Positions 8,225-16,726 of a stretch of DNA of 45,537 nt are shown in pieces (the stretch's first letter is position 1; every line of letters begins with the position of its first letter). The notes under the pieces were generated by a model. It was not told the origin of the DNA, did not search any database, and was given only the letters and a program-made list of their open reading frames with translations. Made by a program: the position numbers and the translations under genes. Source of the stretch: Bacillota bacterium (GTDB lineage Bacteria; Bacillota_I; Bacilli_A; RF39; UBA660); assembly GCA_023391185.1 (NCBI GenBank), contig JAEWBI010000023.1:1-45537 (forward strand). Direction: 5' to 3'.

Positions 8225-9760
8225 ATGAAAATAGTAAGAGGTTTTTTAAAAATTATTTTTAGCCGAGCTGTAATATTTACAGTCTCTATATTGGTACAGG
8301 CTTTTGTTATTTTTGGGATTTATTATTTCTTTAATGAATACTTAACTTATTTTTACTTACTTTTTGTTTTACTAGGTTTTTCTATAATTGTAGATATATT
8401 AAATGATGCATCAAACCCAATGTTTAAACTTGCTTGGATTATTCCAATTTTATTGGTTCCTGTCTTTGGTATTCTTATTTATATAATTTCAAATAATCAA
8501 TTTATACCTAAAAAAATAAATAGCATTTTAGAATATAATAAGAAAAAAACAAAGAAATTTTTAGAACAGGATGAAAAGATATTTGAGGATATATATAACG
8601 AAGATAGACATGTATCTAATTTAGTTAAATATGTTAATAATTATGGTAGTTATCCTATTTATAAAAATACGGACATTAAATATTTTAGTTCTGGCGAAGA
8701 GATGTATCCCTCTTTTTTAAAACAACTTAGAAATGCAAAAGAATTTATCTTTATGGAATATTTTATTGTTGCACATGGACGATTTTGGTATAGTGTTTTA
8801 GAAATATTGAAAGAAAAGGTAAAAGAGGGCGTTGAAGTATACTTTATGTATGATGGAATGTGTTCTATGTCTCTTTTAGCGCATAATTATCCTGAAACAT
8901 TAGCTTCTTATGGAATTAAATGTAAGATGTTTAATAAAGTTGTTCCTATTTTATCTACTCATCAAAATAATCGCGATCACCGCAAAATAACAGTTATAGA
9001 TGGTAAAATCGCTTTTACTGGTGGTCTTAATATTGCTGATGAGTACATTAATGAAGTAGACAGATTTGGTTATTGGAAAGATACAGCTATTATGCTTGAA
9101 GGGCAAGCTGTTAACAGTTTTACGATAATGTTTTTATCAATGTGGAATGTAACAGAGAAACGCTGTGTTAGTTACGAAAAGTATTTAAGAAGTCATAAGG
9201 TAGAAACAGCTAGTGGTTATGTAATGCCATATAGTGATAATCCTCTTGATAAATATGAAATAGGTAAAGATGTTTACTTAGATTTAATTAATACTTCAAC
9301 AAAATATCTGCATATTATGACTCCTTATCTAATTTTGGATTATGAACTTCTATCATCACTTAAATACGCTGCTAAAAGAGGGGTAGAAACTATAATAATC
9401 ATGCCTAGTATTCCAGATAAATGGTATGCTTATATACTTGCTAGAAGTTTTTATGGAGAATTACTAGAGGCCGGCGTTAAAATATATCAATATTCTAATG
9501 GGTTTGTTCATGCTAAACAGTTTATAACAGATGATTTAGAAGCAGTTATCGGATCAATTAATTTAGATTATAGAAGTTTGTATTTGCACTTTGAGTGCGC
9601 GGCATATTTATATAAATGTAAAGAGATTAATAAAATTGAAAAAGATTTTGAGGAAACACTAACTAAATGTGTTGAAATTACTAAAGAAAGTAATAAGAAA
9701 TATAATATTTTTATGAAATTTTTGGGGCGAATATTCAGGTTATTTGCCCCACTTATGTAA
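8225..9760 (+). CDS. cls: Cardiolipin synthase
   Basis: A phospholipase D superfamily membrane enzyme that condenses two phosphatidylglycerol molecules to cardiolipin and glycerol. Two N-terminal transmembrane helices and a PLDc_N-type hydrophobic segment occupy residues about 10-95, followed by the cytoplasmic catalytic region. Both HKD motifs are intact: HRKITVIDG beginning at H252 and HAKQFITDD beginning at H429, each followed by the usual GG/GS-N turn (TGGLNIADEY, IGSINLDYRS). At 511 aa the protein is full length. GCGAGGTG is the ribosome-binding site. The HdeD-like gene begins 10 nt after the stop, so membrane lipid and envelope functions are cotranscribed. Confidence 0.95.
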   Translation: MKIVRGFLKIIFSRAVIFTVSILVQAFVIFGIYYFFNEYLTYFYLLFVLLGFSIIVDILNDASNPMFKLAWIIPILLVPVFGILIYIISNNQFIPKKINSILEYNKKKTKKFLEQDEKIFEDIYNEDRHVSNLVKYVNNYGSYPIYKNTDIKYFSSGEEMYPSFLKQLRNAKEFIFMEYFIVAHGRFWYSVLEILKEKVKEGVEVYFMYDGMCSMSLLAHNYPETLASYGIKCKMFNKVVPILSTHQNNRDHRKITVIDGKIAFTGGLNIADEYINEVDRFGYWKDTAIMLEGQAVNSFTIMFLSMWNVTEKRCVSYEKYLRSHKVETASGYVMPYSDNPLDKYEIGKDVYLDLINTSTKYLHIMTPYLILDYELLSSLKYAAKRGVETIIIMPSIPDKWYAYILARSFYGELLEAGVKIYQYSNGFVHAKQFITDDLEAVIGSINLDYRSLYLHFECAAYLYKCKEINKIEKDFEETLTKCVEITKESNKKYNIFMKFLGRIFRLFAPLM

Positions 9761-9770
9761 GGAGGATAAT

Positions 9771-10328
9771 ATGAATATATTAAAAGATATGAAAAAAGCA
9801 TTAGTTACTTCTTCTTCAGTCTACATTATATTAGGAATTATAATGATTGTTTTTCCTGCTTTTGTAAATGACTTTTTTAGTACTATTGTTGGAATACTTA
9901 TATTATTATTTGGTATATCACAAATAACTATATACTTTTATAAAAAAAGTTATAGTAATATAGTAAAAATTACATTAGCATTAGGAATAATAGGTACTTT
10001 AGCAGGTACTTATATATTACTTAATCCTAAATTTATCACTTCAATAATACCTCTTGTTTCAGGATTAGTTATTATTGTAAATGCCTTAAATAAAATTAAA
10101 CAATCAGCTGAGTTAAAATCAGCTAATTATTATAAATGGTGGCATATATTAGTATCTGCTATTATTTTACTTATTATAGGTTGTATTCTTATTACTAATC
10201 CATTTGAAGCAGTAGAGATTTTTATAAGAGTATTAGGCGCTATTTTAATAATAGAAGGTATATATGATATTTTAACAGTTGCATCTTATACAAAAGAAGT
10301 AAAAAGGGTAATTAAAACAATAAGATAA
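9771..10328 (+). CDS. DUF308/HdeD-like small membrane protein
   Basis: A 185-aa protein with six hydrophobic segments in three hairpins (for example YIILGIIMIVFPAFV, GILILLFGISQITIYF, WWHILVSAIILLIIGCILI), the layout of HdeD/DUF308 proteins, which carry repeated two-helix units with a conserved NPF-type turn (here TNPFEA near residue 144). Its biochemical role is unknown; E. coli HdeD is linked to acid resistance. GGAGG lies 6 nt before ATG 9771, which is chosen over an in-frame codon at 9744 inside cls. It probably forms an operon with cls and the next gene. Confidence 0.85.
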   Translation: MNILKDMKKALVTSSSVYIILGIIMIVFPAFVNDFFSTIVGILILLFGISQITIYFYKKSYSNIVKITLALGIIGTLAGTYILLNPKFITSIIPLVSGLVIIVNALNKIKQSAELKSANYYKWWHILVSAIILLIIGCILITNPFEAVEIFIRVLGAILIIEGIYDILTVASYTKEVKRVIKTIR

Positions 10329-10332
10329 TTAT

Positions 10333-10824
10333 ATGAATAAACTTATTAAATTATTTAAAAAATACAGTCTTAACAAAAATGGCTTAATACTTAATGTAAG
10401 TGATGTAAAACAATTAAATGAACTTATAAATAAAAAGTATAAATTAAGCATTATAACTGATGATATAAACAAATATAATGAGTATAAATATATGAATGTT
10501 ATTAGTAATTCTATCTTTAATATTAGAGTAGATAGAAATGAGTTTGATGTAGTTTGTTTTGATAAATTGCTTGAATATTACAGTGACAAAGATATATTGA
10601 AAATACTTAAATCTTCTATATCAGCAGGTGAAGCAGTTCTATTTGATGTTCCTGTTTTTAAACTATTTAAGAATAGTAATCAAGGAGAGATAAGATACTT
10701 AAAAAGAGATTACTGGATAAAACTGTTTAATAAATTAAATACTGTTATTATAGAAGAGGTAACTTACAAAAAAGGGTTATTCGAAAAACATAAAATATTT
10801 GTAATAAGGAAAAAGATAATTTAA
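10333..10824 (+). CDS. Putative degenerate SAM-methyltransferase-like protein
   Basis: A 163-aa soluble protein starting 4 nt after the HdeD-like gene without a convincing Shine-Dalgarno, so probably translationally coupled. The order of elements resembles a class I methyltransferase Rossmann fold from mid-domain on: FDVVCFDKLLEYYSDKDILK looks like the motif preceding the post-II helix, and ISAGEAVLFDVPVFKLF like the following strand. The N-terminal glycine-rich SAM loop is missing or unrecognisable. It may be a non-catalytic relative, or the resemblance may be fortuitous. The stop codon lies inside the terminator hairpin. Confidence 0.4.
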   Translation: MNKLIKLFKKYSLNKNGLILNVSDVKQLNELINKKYKLSIITDDINKYNEYKYMNVISNSIFNIRVDRNEFDVVCFDKLLEYYSDKDILKILKSSISAGEAVLFDVPVFKLFKNSNQGEIRYLKRDYWIKLFNKLNTVIIEEVTYKKGLFEKHKIFVIRKKII

Positions 10825-10835
10825 TTATCTTTTTT
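10811..10835 (+). terminator. Rho-independent terminator overlapping a stop codon
   Basis: AAAGATAAT/ATTATCTTT stem, TTA loop, T-run. An extended -10 (TGTTATAAT, 10837-10845) starts immediately downstream for the YaiI-like gene. Confidence 0.8.
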
Positions 10836-10862
10836 ATGTTATAATGACATGGTGGTGATAAT

Positions 10863-11327
10863 ATGAACATAATTGTTGATGCGGATGCATGTCCAGCAAT
10901 TAATTTAATAACTAATTTAGCTATTAAAAATAATATTAAATTAATTCTATATACCGATAATACTCATAATATAAAAAGTGATTACGCTGAAGTTATAACT
11001 TTATCAAAAGGATATCAAAGTGTTGATATGGTTATTGCTAATGATATTAGAAATAATGATATATTAGTTACACAAGATTTTGGTCTTGCTACTATTGCAC
11101 TATCAAAAAAGGCTTTTGCGGTTCATCCTAAAGGAATGATATATACTACTAGTAATATTGATCAGTTATTATATGAAAGACATATGAACGCGAAATTACG
11201 AAAAAGTGGTGGCCATACAAAAGGACCGAAAAAACGAACAAAAATAGATGATGATAATTTATTAAATTCTTTGAAAATATTAATAAGCAAAGAAATAAAT
11301 AAACAAGAAGAAGATTCCAAACTATAA
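10863..11327 (+). CDS. YaiI/YqxD family protein (DUF188)
   Basis: A 154-aa protein matching the UPF0178/DUF188 family: the N-terminal IIVDADACPA metal-binding-like motif (residues 3-12), VDMVIANDIRNNDILVTQD in the middle (D for a PIN-like acidic site), and the near-C-terminal GGHTKGPKKRT motif. The fold is PIN-like and family members are suspected nucleases, but the physiological role is unestablished. Length is typical of the family. GGTGGTGATA precedes the ATG. It stands in its own transcription unit between a terminator and the next promoter. Confidence 0.9.
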   Translation: MNIIVDADACPAINLITNLAIKNNIKLILYTDNTHNIKSDYAEVITLSKGYQSVDMVIANDIRNNDILVTQDFGLATIALSKKAFAVHPKGMIYTTSNIDQLLYERHMNAKLRKSGGHTKGPKKRTKIDDDNLLNSLKILISKEINKQEEDSKL

Positions 11328-11408
11328 ATTTATATATTTTAAATATTACTTTTTGGTCATTATATAATTAAACAAAAGTGCTATAATTGTAATGTTTGAG
11401 GTGGTAGT

Positions 11409-12440
11409 ATGAAAGATATTAAAGGTAAAAGTTTATTAGTTTTGTTACTTACTAGTGTTATGCTTTATTTTATATTAAAGGATGATTTTGCTAATGTAGC
11501 GGAAATACTTAAATATACAAATATAATTTGGCTTATAGTGGCCATATTAGTTTACTATTTTGGTTCTTTAATTCAAACTATATCATTAAAATTAATTATA
11601 GATCAGTATAAAAAGGATTATTCATTATTTAAAGCATTTAGATTAAATGTTGTAACTAATTTCTTTAATGGTATAACGCCACTTGCGAGTGGAGGGCAAC
11701 CATTACAGGTTTATGAACTTCATAAAGATAAAATTAAAGTATCTGATGGTACGAATATAATTGTTGAAAACTTTCTAATTTATCAAACTTCTTTGATAAC
11801 ATTATCGGTATTTTGCTACATAATTAATGCAATTTTTAATATAGTACATTTTAGTTTTATGTTAAATATACTATTTTTCATGGGATTTATTTTAAATTTA
11901 GTAGTATTAATATTTGCTTATGTGGTTGGTTCTAGTAAGACAATTAGTAAAAAAATAGTTTTAACAATAGTAAAAGTGCTAGTAAAGTTTAAAATTGTTC
12001 GTGATAAAAATAAAATTATAAATAAACTTGAAAATACATGTGATGAATTTTATAATGGATTTAAAGATATGAAAAAAAATAAGGAAATAGTAATTAAAGG
12101 TTTTATTCTTCAGTTAATAGGTACAGCTATTACATTTACAACGACATATTTTGTATTTAAAGCACTAAATTTACATATTGATATGAATATGCTAGAATGT
12201 ATAGTAACATCTGTTTTTGTTTTTATAGCAGGTGCATTTGTTCCAATACCTGGTGGAACGGGCGGTATGGAATATACCTTCTTTAATTTTTTTGAAAGTT
12301 TCTTAGTTGGTGCACCATTGAAATCAACATTGCTATTATGGCGATTTGTAACATATCTATTTCCTGTTGTACTAGGTGGTTTAATATTTAATATGAGAAA
12401 AAGAGAAAGAAAGGAGTTTTTTGATAATGAAAAAAAGTAA
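11409..12440 (+). CDS. Lysylphosphatidylglycerol synthase TM-domain (UPF0104/YbhN-type) flippase-like membrane protein
   Basis: A 343-aa polytopic membrane protein with about eight hydrophobic helices. It has the signatures of the MprF flippase-domain family: FFNGITPLASGGQPLQVY near residue 90 and the late PIPGGTGGMEY motif near 279. Members are stand-alone relatives of the lipid-translocating half of MprF. No soluble aminoacyl-transferase half is fused here, so a lipid flippase-like role is inferred rather than lysyl-PG synthesis. GAGGTGGTA precedes the ATG and -10 TATAAT lies upstream near 11384. It overlaps the small membrane protein gene that follows. Confidence 0.88.
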   Translation: MKDIKGKSLLVLLLTSVMLYFILKDDFANVAEILKYTNIIWLIVAILVYYFGSLIQTISLKLIIDQYKKDYSLFKAFRLNVVTNFFNGITPLASGGQPLQVYELHKDKIKVSDGTNIIVENFLIYQTSLITLSVFCYIINAIFNIVHFSFMLNILFFMGFILNLVVLIFAYVVGSSKTISKKIVLTIVKVLVKFKIVRDKNKIINKLENTCDEFYNGFKDMKKNKEIVIKGFILQLIGTAITFTTTYFVFKALNLHIDMNMLECIVTSVFVFIAGAFVPIPGGTGGMEYTFFNFFESFLVGAPLKSTLLLWRFVTYLFPVVLGGLIFNMRKRERKEFFDNEKK

Positions 12441-12627
12441 CAATACTAATAAATTACCAGAGATGATATTTATGCCGGCTTTTTTATGCATAGGTTCTGG
12501 TGTGGGTATGGTTTTTGGATTAATATTTAGTAATATCGCCCTAGGAATGTGCTTAGGAGCAGGTATTGGTTTATCTATAGGTGCAATAATAGATAATTCA
12601 ATTAAAGCAAACAAAACTAAAAAATAA
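12427..12627 (+). CDS. Small glycine-rich membrane protein
   Basis: A 66-aa peptide with two hydrophobic stretches rich in small residues (FMPAFLCIGSGVGMVFGLIF and ALGMCLGAGIGLSIGAII), separated by a short polar turn. The GxxxG-like spacing suggests a tightly packed helical hairpin. ATG 12427 is chosen because AAGGAG sits 9 nt upstream. It overlaps the flippase-like gene by 14 nt, so the two are probably coupled. No family is recognised. Both tails are Lys-rich, so the hairpin probably has both ends in the cytoplasm. Confidence 0.6.
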   Translation: MKKSNNTNKLPEMIFMPAFLCIGSGVGMVFGLIFSNIALGMCLGAGIGLSIGAIIDNSIKANKTKK

Positions 12628-12633
12628 CCATGT

Positions 12634-12662
12634 AGAATAATGATTTATCATTATTCTTTTTT
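12634..12662 (+). terminator. Rho-independent terminator
   Basis: 10-bp perfect stem AGAATAATGA/TCATTATTCT, 4-nt loop, six T. TATAAT at 12670-12675 follows for the next gene. Confidence 0.9.
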
Positions 12663-12692
12663 ATTGTGATATAATGTTATTTAGGTGATAGT

Positions 12693-13667
12693 ATGGCAAC
12701 AAGCAAAGTAAAAGATGGAATTATCGGGTTTATTATAGGAGACGCCATGGGGGTTCCTAATGAATTTAGAACAAGAGAGTGTATTAAAACCAATATTTTA
12801 ACAGAAATGGTTGGCTTCGGTTCACATCCTGTTCCAGCTGGATCATGGAGTGATGCTAGTTCTATGACACTTGCTACTATTGATTCAATAATTAAAGAAG
12901 ACGAAATTGATTATTGTGATATCACTAATAACTTTGTTTTATGGGCCAAGGACACTAAATATACACCATTTAATTATGTCTTTAATATAAGTAGTACTTG
13001 TTTAAAAGCAATAACTAATTATAAGGACAATAACATAAAACCTATTAAGTGCGGCTTAGGTAAGTTAGACGACAATGATAATAGTTCTCTTATGAGAATA
13101 CTTCCTATAGCGTATTATGCTTACTATAAACAGTTAATGGATGATGAGATATTAAAACTTGTTAATGATATATCTTCTATAACAAATAGGCATGAAATTA
13201 GTATTTTAGGATGTTATATATATGTAAAATTTGTTATGTGTTTGTTAGGTGGTAAAAGTAAAGAAAAGTGTTATTCAATCATTAAAAAGCTAGACTATTC
13301 AAATTTTAAAGAAAATTCTATAAAAAAATATAAAAGAATATTGGAAGACGACATATTAAAACTTAAATTAAGTGAGTTAAATTCTTCATGTTATATAGTT
13401 GATTCATTAGAAGCATCACTATGGTGTTTTATGAAGTCTGATAGTTATGCGCAGGCAGTTATAGCAGCAATAAACTTAGGTGATGATACAGACACTATCG
13501 GTGCTTTAACAGGTGCATTAGCTGGTATAATGTATGGATTTAAAAATATACCTGATGTTTGGATAAATAAATTAATAAATAAAGACTATATTTTGGATAT
13601 GGTAGATAAATTTGAAAAAACATTAAAATCAAAGAATTTATATAAACAGTTATCCTTTAAAATATAA
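12693..13667 (+). CDS. ADP-ribosylglycohydrolase (DraG/ARH) family protein with altered metal site
   Basis: A 324-aa all-helical DraG-type protein. Family motifs in order: GDAMGVPNEF (about residues 16-25), GSWSDASSMTLATIDSI (about 50-66), NSSLMRILPIAYY, and GDDTDTIGALTGALAGIMYG near the C-terminus. These enzymes bind two Mg ions and remove ADP-ribose from proteins or small molecules. The first metal motif, usually W(S/T)DD(T/S), here reads WSDAS: D54 is kept but the second Asp is Ala55. The C-terminal DDTD ligands are intact. Activity may be weakened or the substrate changed. AGGTGATA precedes the ATG and terminators lie on both sides, so it is monocistronic. Confidence 0.88.
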   Translation: MATSKVKDGIIGFIIGDAMGVPNEFRTRECIKTNILTEMVGFGSHPVPAGSWSDASSMTLATIDSIIKEDEIDYCDITNNFVLWAKDTKYTPFNYVFNISSTCLKAITNYKDNNIKPIKCGLGKLDDNDNSSLMRILPIAYYAYYKQLMDDEILKLVNDISSITNRHEISILGCYIYVKFVMCLLGGKSKEKCYSIIKKLDYSNFKENSIKKYKRILEDDILKLKLSELNSSCYIVDSLEASLWCFMKSDSYAQAVIAAINLGDDTDTIGALTGALAGIMYGFKNIPDVWINKLINKDYILDMVDKFEKTLKSKNLYKQLSFKI

Positions 13668-13690
13668 ATCAATTAAATATTAGTATTAAA

Positions 13691-13714
13691 AAAGAACTTT
13701 AATGTTCTTTTTTT
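13691..13714 (+). terminator. Rho-independent terminator
   Basis: AAAGAAC/GTTCTTT stem, 6-nt loop, T-run; TATAAT (13719-13724) follows at once for the YibE/F pair. Confidence 0.8.
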
Positions 13715-13746
13715 GATGTATAATTGTATAGGGAAGTGAGACTGTA

Positions 13747-14817
13747 ATGAATAAAAAATCAATAAAACCATTATTTCTTATTATATTCGCCTTTTTAGGA
13801 CTGATTGTTTTTTCATATAATAATGATTTTATATATAAAGATACTATATTGAAAATAACTAAGATTGAGACTATTAATGAGTCAACTAGTATTAATTCTT
13901 TAGAATTAGAAGAACATTATTATCAAAAGGAAATAACAGGTATAATTACGAATGGAGTAGATAAAGGGGATATAAAAGTTTTAGAATATGAAGAAACTTA
14001 TTCTTCTATAGTTACTGAAAAATATAGTGTTGGTGATAAAGTTTTTATAAAAAATAGTAACATTGAAAGTTTAAAAAGAGATACTTATATTGCTATAATG
14101 ATTTCTATTTTTGTTACAGCAATCTTTATAGTTGGTAGTTTTAGAGGATTACTAGCTATAGTTAGCGTTATATTGAATACCACTATTTTTTGTCTTAGTT
14201 TAGATTTATATTTTAAAGGCATAAATTTATTATTTTTATGTATTATTGAAATAATAATATTTACAGTAATATCACTACTTTTAGCGGGTGGTAAAAACAG
14301 AAAAACATATACTGCTATCATATCTACCTTAATATCGTTAACCACTTTATTTATTATGTCTATTTTAGTGATTAAATGTACTGATTATGAAGGCATAAAT
14401 TTTAATGAAATTGGCTTTTTAACTGTACCATTTAAAGATGTAATTATAGCTGAATTAATGATTGGTGGCCTAGGTGCTATAATGGATGTTTCAATAACAA
14501 TGGCTTCATCAATTTCTGAACTAATTGAAAAGAATAATAAGATATCAACTAGTTCTCTAAAAAAATCCGGTAAAGATATTGGAAAAGACATTATGAGCAC
14601 TATGATTAATGTATTATTCTTTACTTATTTATGTAGTGGTCTTCCAGTATTCGTTTTAGCTTTTAGAAATGGTTTTTCTTTTTATAACTACATAACTACT
14701 AATTTTTCTTTAGAGCTAGCCAGATTTTTGGTAGGAAGCATAGGTATACTTCTTGCGATTCCTATATCACAGTTTATTACTATAAAGTATTTAAGAAGAG
14801 GTGATGTACATGAATAA
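13747..14817 (+). CDS. YibE/F-like membrane protein, first of pair
   Basis: A 356-aa protein with an N-terminal membrane anchor (PLFLIIFAFLGLIVF), an extracytoplasmic beta-rich region to about residue 110 (EYEETYSSIVTEKYSVGDKV is typical of YibE), then several transmembrane helices with the family motifs IIAELMIGGLGAIMDVSITM and SGKDIGKDIMSTMINVL. YibE/F proteins are found as adjacent pairs in Bacillota, and their transport substrate is not established. The 3' end overlaps the second member by 8 nt, as expected for a co-translated heteromeric complex. Confidence 0.88.
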   Translation: MNKKSIKPLFLIIFAFLGLIVFSYNNDFIYKDTILKITKIETINESTSINSLELEEHYYQKEITGIITNGVDKGDIKVLEYEETYSSIVTEKYSVGDKVFIKNSNIESLKRDTYIAIMISIFVTAIFIVGSFRGLLAIVSVILNTTIFCLSLDLYFKGINLLFLCIIEIIIFTVISLLLAGGKNRKTYTAIISTLISLTTLFIMSILVIKCTDYEGINFNEIGFLTVPFKDVIIAELMIGGLGAIMDVSITMASSISELIEKNNKISTSSLKKSGKDIGKDIMSTMINVLFFTYLCSGLPVFVLAFRNGFSFYNYITTNFSLELARFLVGSIGILLAIPISQFITIKYLRRGDVHE

Positions 14818-15559
14818 AATTCTTACATTACTGATGTTTATTCTTCTGGTATGGATAGGTGGTAAGAGAGGAATTAAACTTTTTATATCACTTATTATTA
14901 ATTTCATTATTTTAATGCTTGCTTTTTATTTTATTGCATTAGGTTTTAGTCCTATTGTTATATCATTGATTGGATGTTTAATTATTACTTATATAATTTT
15001 ATATTATGTTAATGGTGAAAATATTAAGACTAAAGCATCTCTGCATTCTGTAATTATAGTTTTACTTATATTAGTAGTATCAATATTTTTAGTTACAAAA
15101 ATAACTAGAATTAGTGGTTTTGGATATGAATCTTATGAAGAAATAAATATGTTTTCTTATGATGTCGCATTAGATTTTACAGATGTTTCTATAGCTTTAA
15201 TTCTAATTGGACTTATTGGCGCAACAGTAGATACCTCGGTAGCTATTTCATCAGCTTTATATGAAGTTCATGAAAATAATAAAGAACTTTCTAAAAAGGA
15301 ACTTTTTCTATCTGGTATTACTATAGGAAAAGATATACTAGGTACAACTACAAACACACTTCTGTTTGCTTTTTTAGGGGAATTTTTAACTCTATTAATT
15401 TGGTTTAAAGATGTTGGTTATTCTTTATTAGATATACTTAATAATAAAACTTTTTGCGCAGAATTTATAAAAATATTATTTAGTGGTATGGGTTGTATTC
15501 TTGTTATACCAATTACAGCTTTAATTGTGGCTAATAGACTAACCAAGAAAAATATTTAA
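14810..15559 (+). CDS. YibE/F-like membrane protein, second of pair
   Basis: A 249-aa polytopic protein that parallels the membrane half of the preceding gene: ALILIGLIGATVDTSVAISS corresponds to its IIAELMIGGLGAIMDVSITM, and TIGKDILGTTTNTLLFAFLG to its KDIGKDIMSTMINVL. It lacks the extracytoplasmic domain. AGAGGTG (14796-14802) serves ATG 14810; two upstream in-frame codons (GTG 14801, ATG 14804) are less well placed. The two proteins probably form one complex. No terminator is visible between this gene and sigG, so read-through into sigG is possible. Confidence 0.87.
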   Translation: MNKILTLLMFILLVWIGGKRGIKLFISLIINFIILMLAFYFIALGFSPIVISLIGCLIITYIILYYVNGENIKTKASLHSVIIVLLILVVSIFLVTKITRISGFGYESYEEINMFSYDVALDFTDVSIALILIGLIGATVDTSVAISSALYEVHENNKELSKKELFLSGITIGKDILGTTTNTLLFAFLGEFLTLLIWFKDVGYSLLDILNNKTFCAEFIKILFSGMGCILVIPITALIVANRLTKKNI

Positions 15560-15617
15560 TGAAAAATGTATAAATAATCTCTTTTTATAGCAATATACTA
15601 TGAAAGGAGATTTTTAT

Positions 15618-16394
15618 ATGGCACGCCACAAAGTAGAGATTATAGGCGTGAATACTGCGAATATTAAAGTACTTACGAGTGATGAGATGACTGAACTATT
15701 TAAAGCAATGCATAATGGAGATGTGTTTGCTAAAGATGATTTAATAAATGGTAATTTAAAGTTAGTTCTTTCTATACTTAGAAAGTATCAAAATAGATGT
15801 GATAATATGGATGATTTATTCCAAGTTGGATGCATTGGCCTAATTAAAGCAATAGATAACTTCGATTTATCACATGAAGTAAAATTTAGTACTTATGCTG
15901 TACCAATGATAATAGGTGAAATAAAAAGATATTTAAGAGATAATAATAGTATTAGAGTCTCTAGATCAGTAAAAGATTTAGCTTTTAGAATTCTTCGTAT
16001 GAAAGAAGAACTTCTTACTACTAAAGGAAGAGAGCCAACTATAAAAGAATTAGCGACTGGTCTAGAGATATCCGAATTTGAACTAGCTAATGCCCTTGAT
16101 TCTATGAAAGATACAATTAGTATGTTTGAACCTATCTATAATGATGGATCAGATACCATATATTTATCAGATCAATTAGAAGACAAAAAAAATAAACTAT
16201 ATGATTTAGAAACAAAAATTTCATTAAAAGATGCATTAAATAATATTAGAGAAAAAGAAAAATACATTCTTTTAGAAAGATTTATTTATGGTAAAACTCA
16301 AGTAGAACTTGCTGAAGAACTAGGTATTTCTCAAGCTCAAATATCTAGGCTTGAAAAAAGTGGTATAGATGGTATAAAGAAACAAATATTATAA
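15618..16394 (+). CDS. sigG: RNA polymerase sigma-G factor (late forespore)
   Basis: The N-terminus MARHKVEIIGVNTANIKVL is the sigma-G-specific anti-sigma-binding extension. It is followed by region 2 (NGNLKLVLSILRKY, DDLFQVGCIGLIKAIDNF, KFSTYAVPMIIGEIKRYLRD), region 3 (SRSVKDLAFRILRMKEEL) and region 4 with its HTH (TQVELAEELGISQAQISRLE). In endospore formers sigma-G drives the late forespore programme after engulfment. Length (258 aa) is normal. ATG 15618 is chosen because AAAGGAGA lies 8 nt upstream and the encoded start matches the family. The YlmC/YmxH gene next door matches the known neighbourhood. This is the best evidence that the organism sporulates or descends from sporulators. Confidence 0.95.
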   Translation: MARHKVEIIGVNTANIKVLTSDEMTELFKAMHNGDVFAKDDLINGNLKLVLSILRKYQNRCDNMDDLFQVGCIGLIKAIDNFDLSHEVKFSTYAVPMIIGEIKRYLRDNNSIRVSRSVKDLAFRILRMKEELLTTKGREPTIKELATGLEISEFELANALDSMKDTISMFEPIYNDGSDTIYLSDQLEDKKNKLYDLETKISLKDALNNIREKEKYILLERFIYGKTQVELAEELGISQAQISRLEKSGIDGIKKQIL

Positions 16395-16447
16395 AATAAT
16401 ATTACATTTATTATAGATAAATCTCATATTATTATATAGGTGATAAT

Positions 16448-16690
16448 ATGAGATTATCTGATTTACAAAATAAAGATATTATATGTGTTAATGATGGCAA
16501 AAAAATTGGAAGTATTATTGATATAAATATTAATGATAGTGGTAAACTAGAAAGTCTTATAGTAGAAAAAAGTAAATTTTTTATATCAAGGTTTTCAACT
16601 TCTAATGAGATAGAAATAAAATGGGGTCAAATAGAAAAAATTGGTGAGGATGTTATTTTAGTTAATCTTAATCTAACTAGTGAAAACTAG
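16448..16690 (+). CDS. YlmC/YmxH-family PRC-barrel sporulation protein
   Basis: An 80-aa single-domain PRC-barrel: MRLSDLQNKDIICVNDGKKIG opens the domain and the last strands read IKWGQIEKIGEDVILVNL, a pattern typical of YlmC/YmxH proteins. It follows sigG by about 50 nt on the same strand, and in B. subtilis a ylmC-type gene also lies close downstream of sigG. The molecular role is unknown; PRC-barrels are usually protein-protein adaptors. TAGGTGATA precedes the ATG. Confidence 0.88.
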   Translation: MRLSDLQNKDIICVNDGKKIGSIIDININDSGKLESLIVEKSKFFISRFSTSNEIEIKWGQIEKIGEDVILVNLNLTSEN

Positions 16691-16726
16691 TTTTTATTAT
16701 GCTATAATATATGTTATGGTGATTAT

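Noticed and set aside
15568..15600. Possible sigma-F/G-type promoter (GTATA...GCAATATACT) in front of sigG
   Set aside because: The -10 would end at about 15600, placing the start near 15607 inside the Shine-Dalgarno (15604-15609), too close for translation from ATG 15618.
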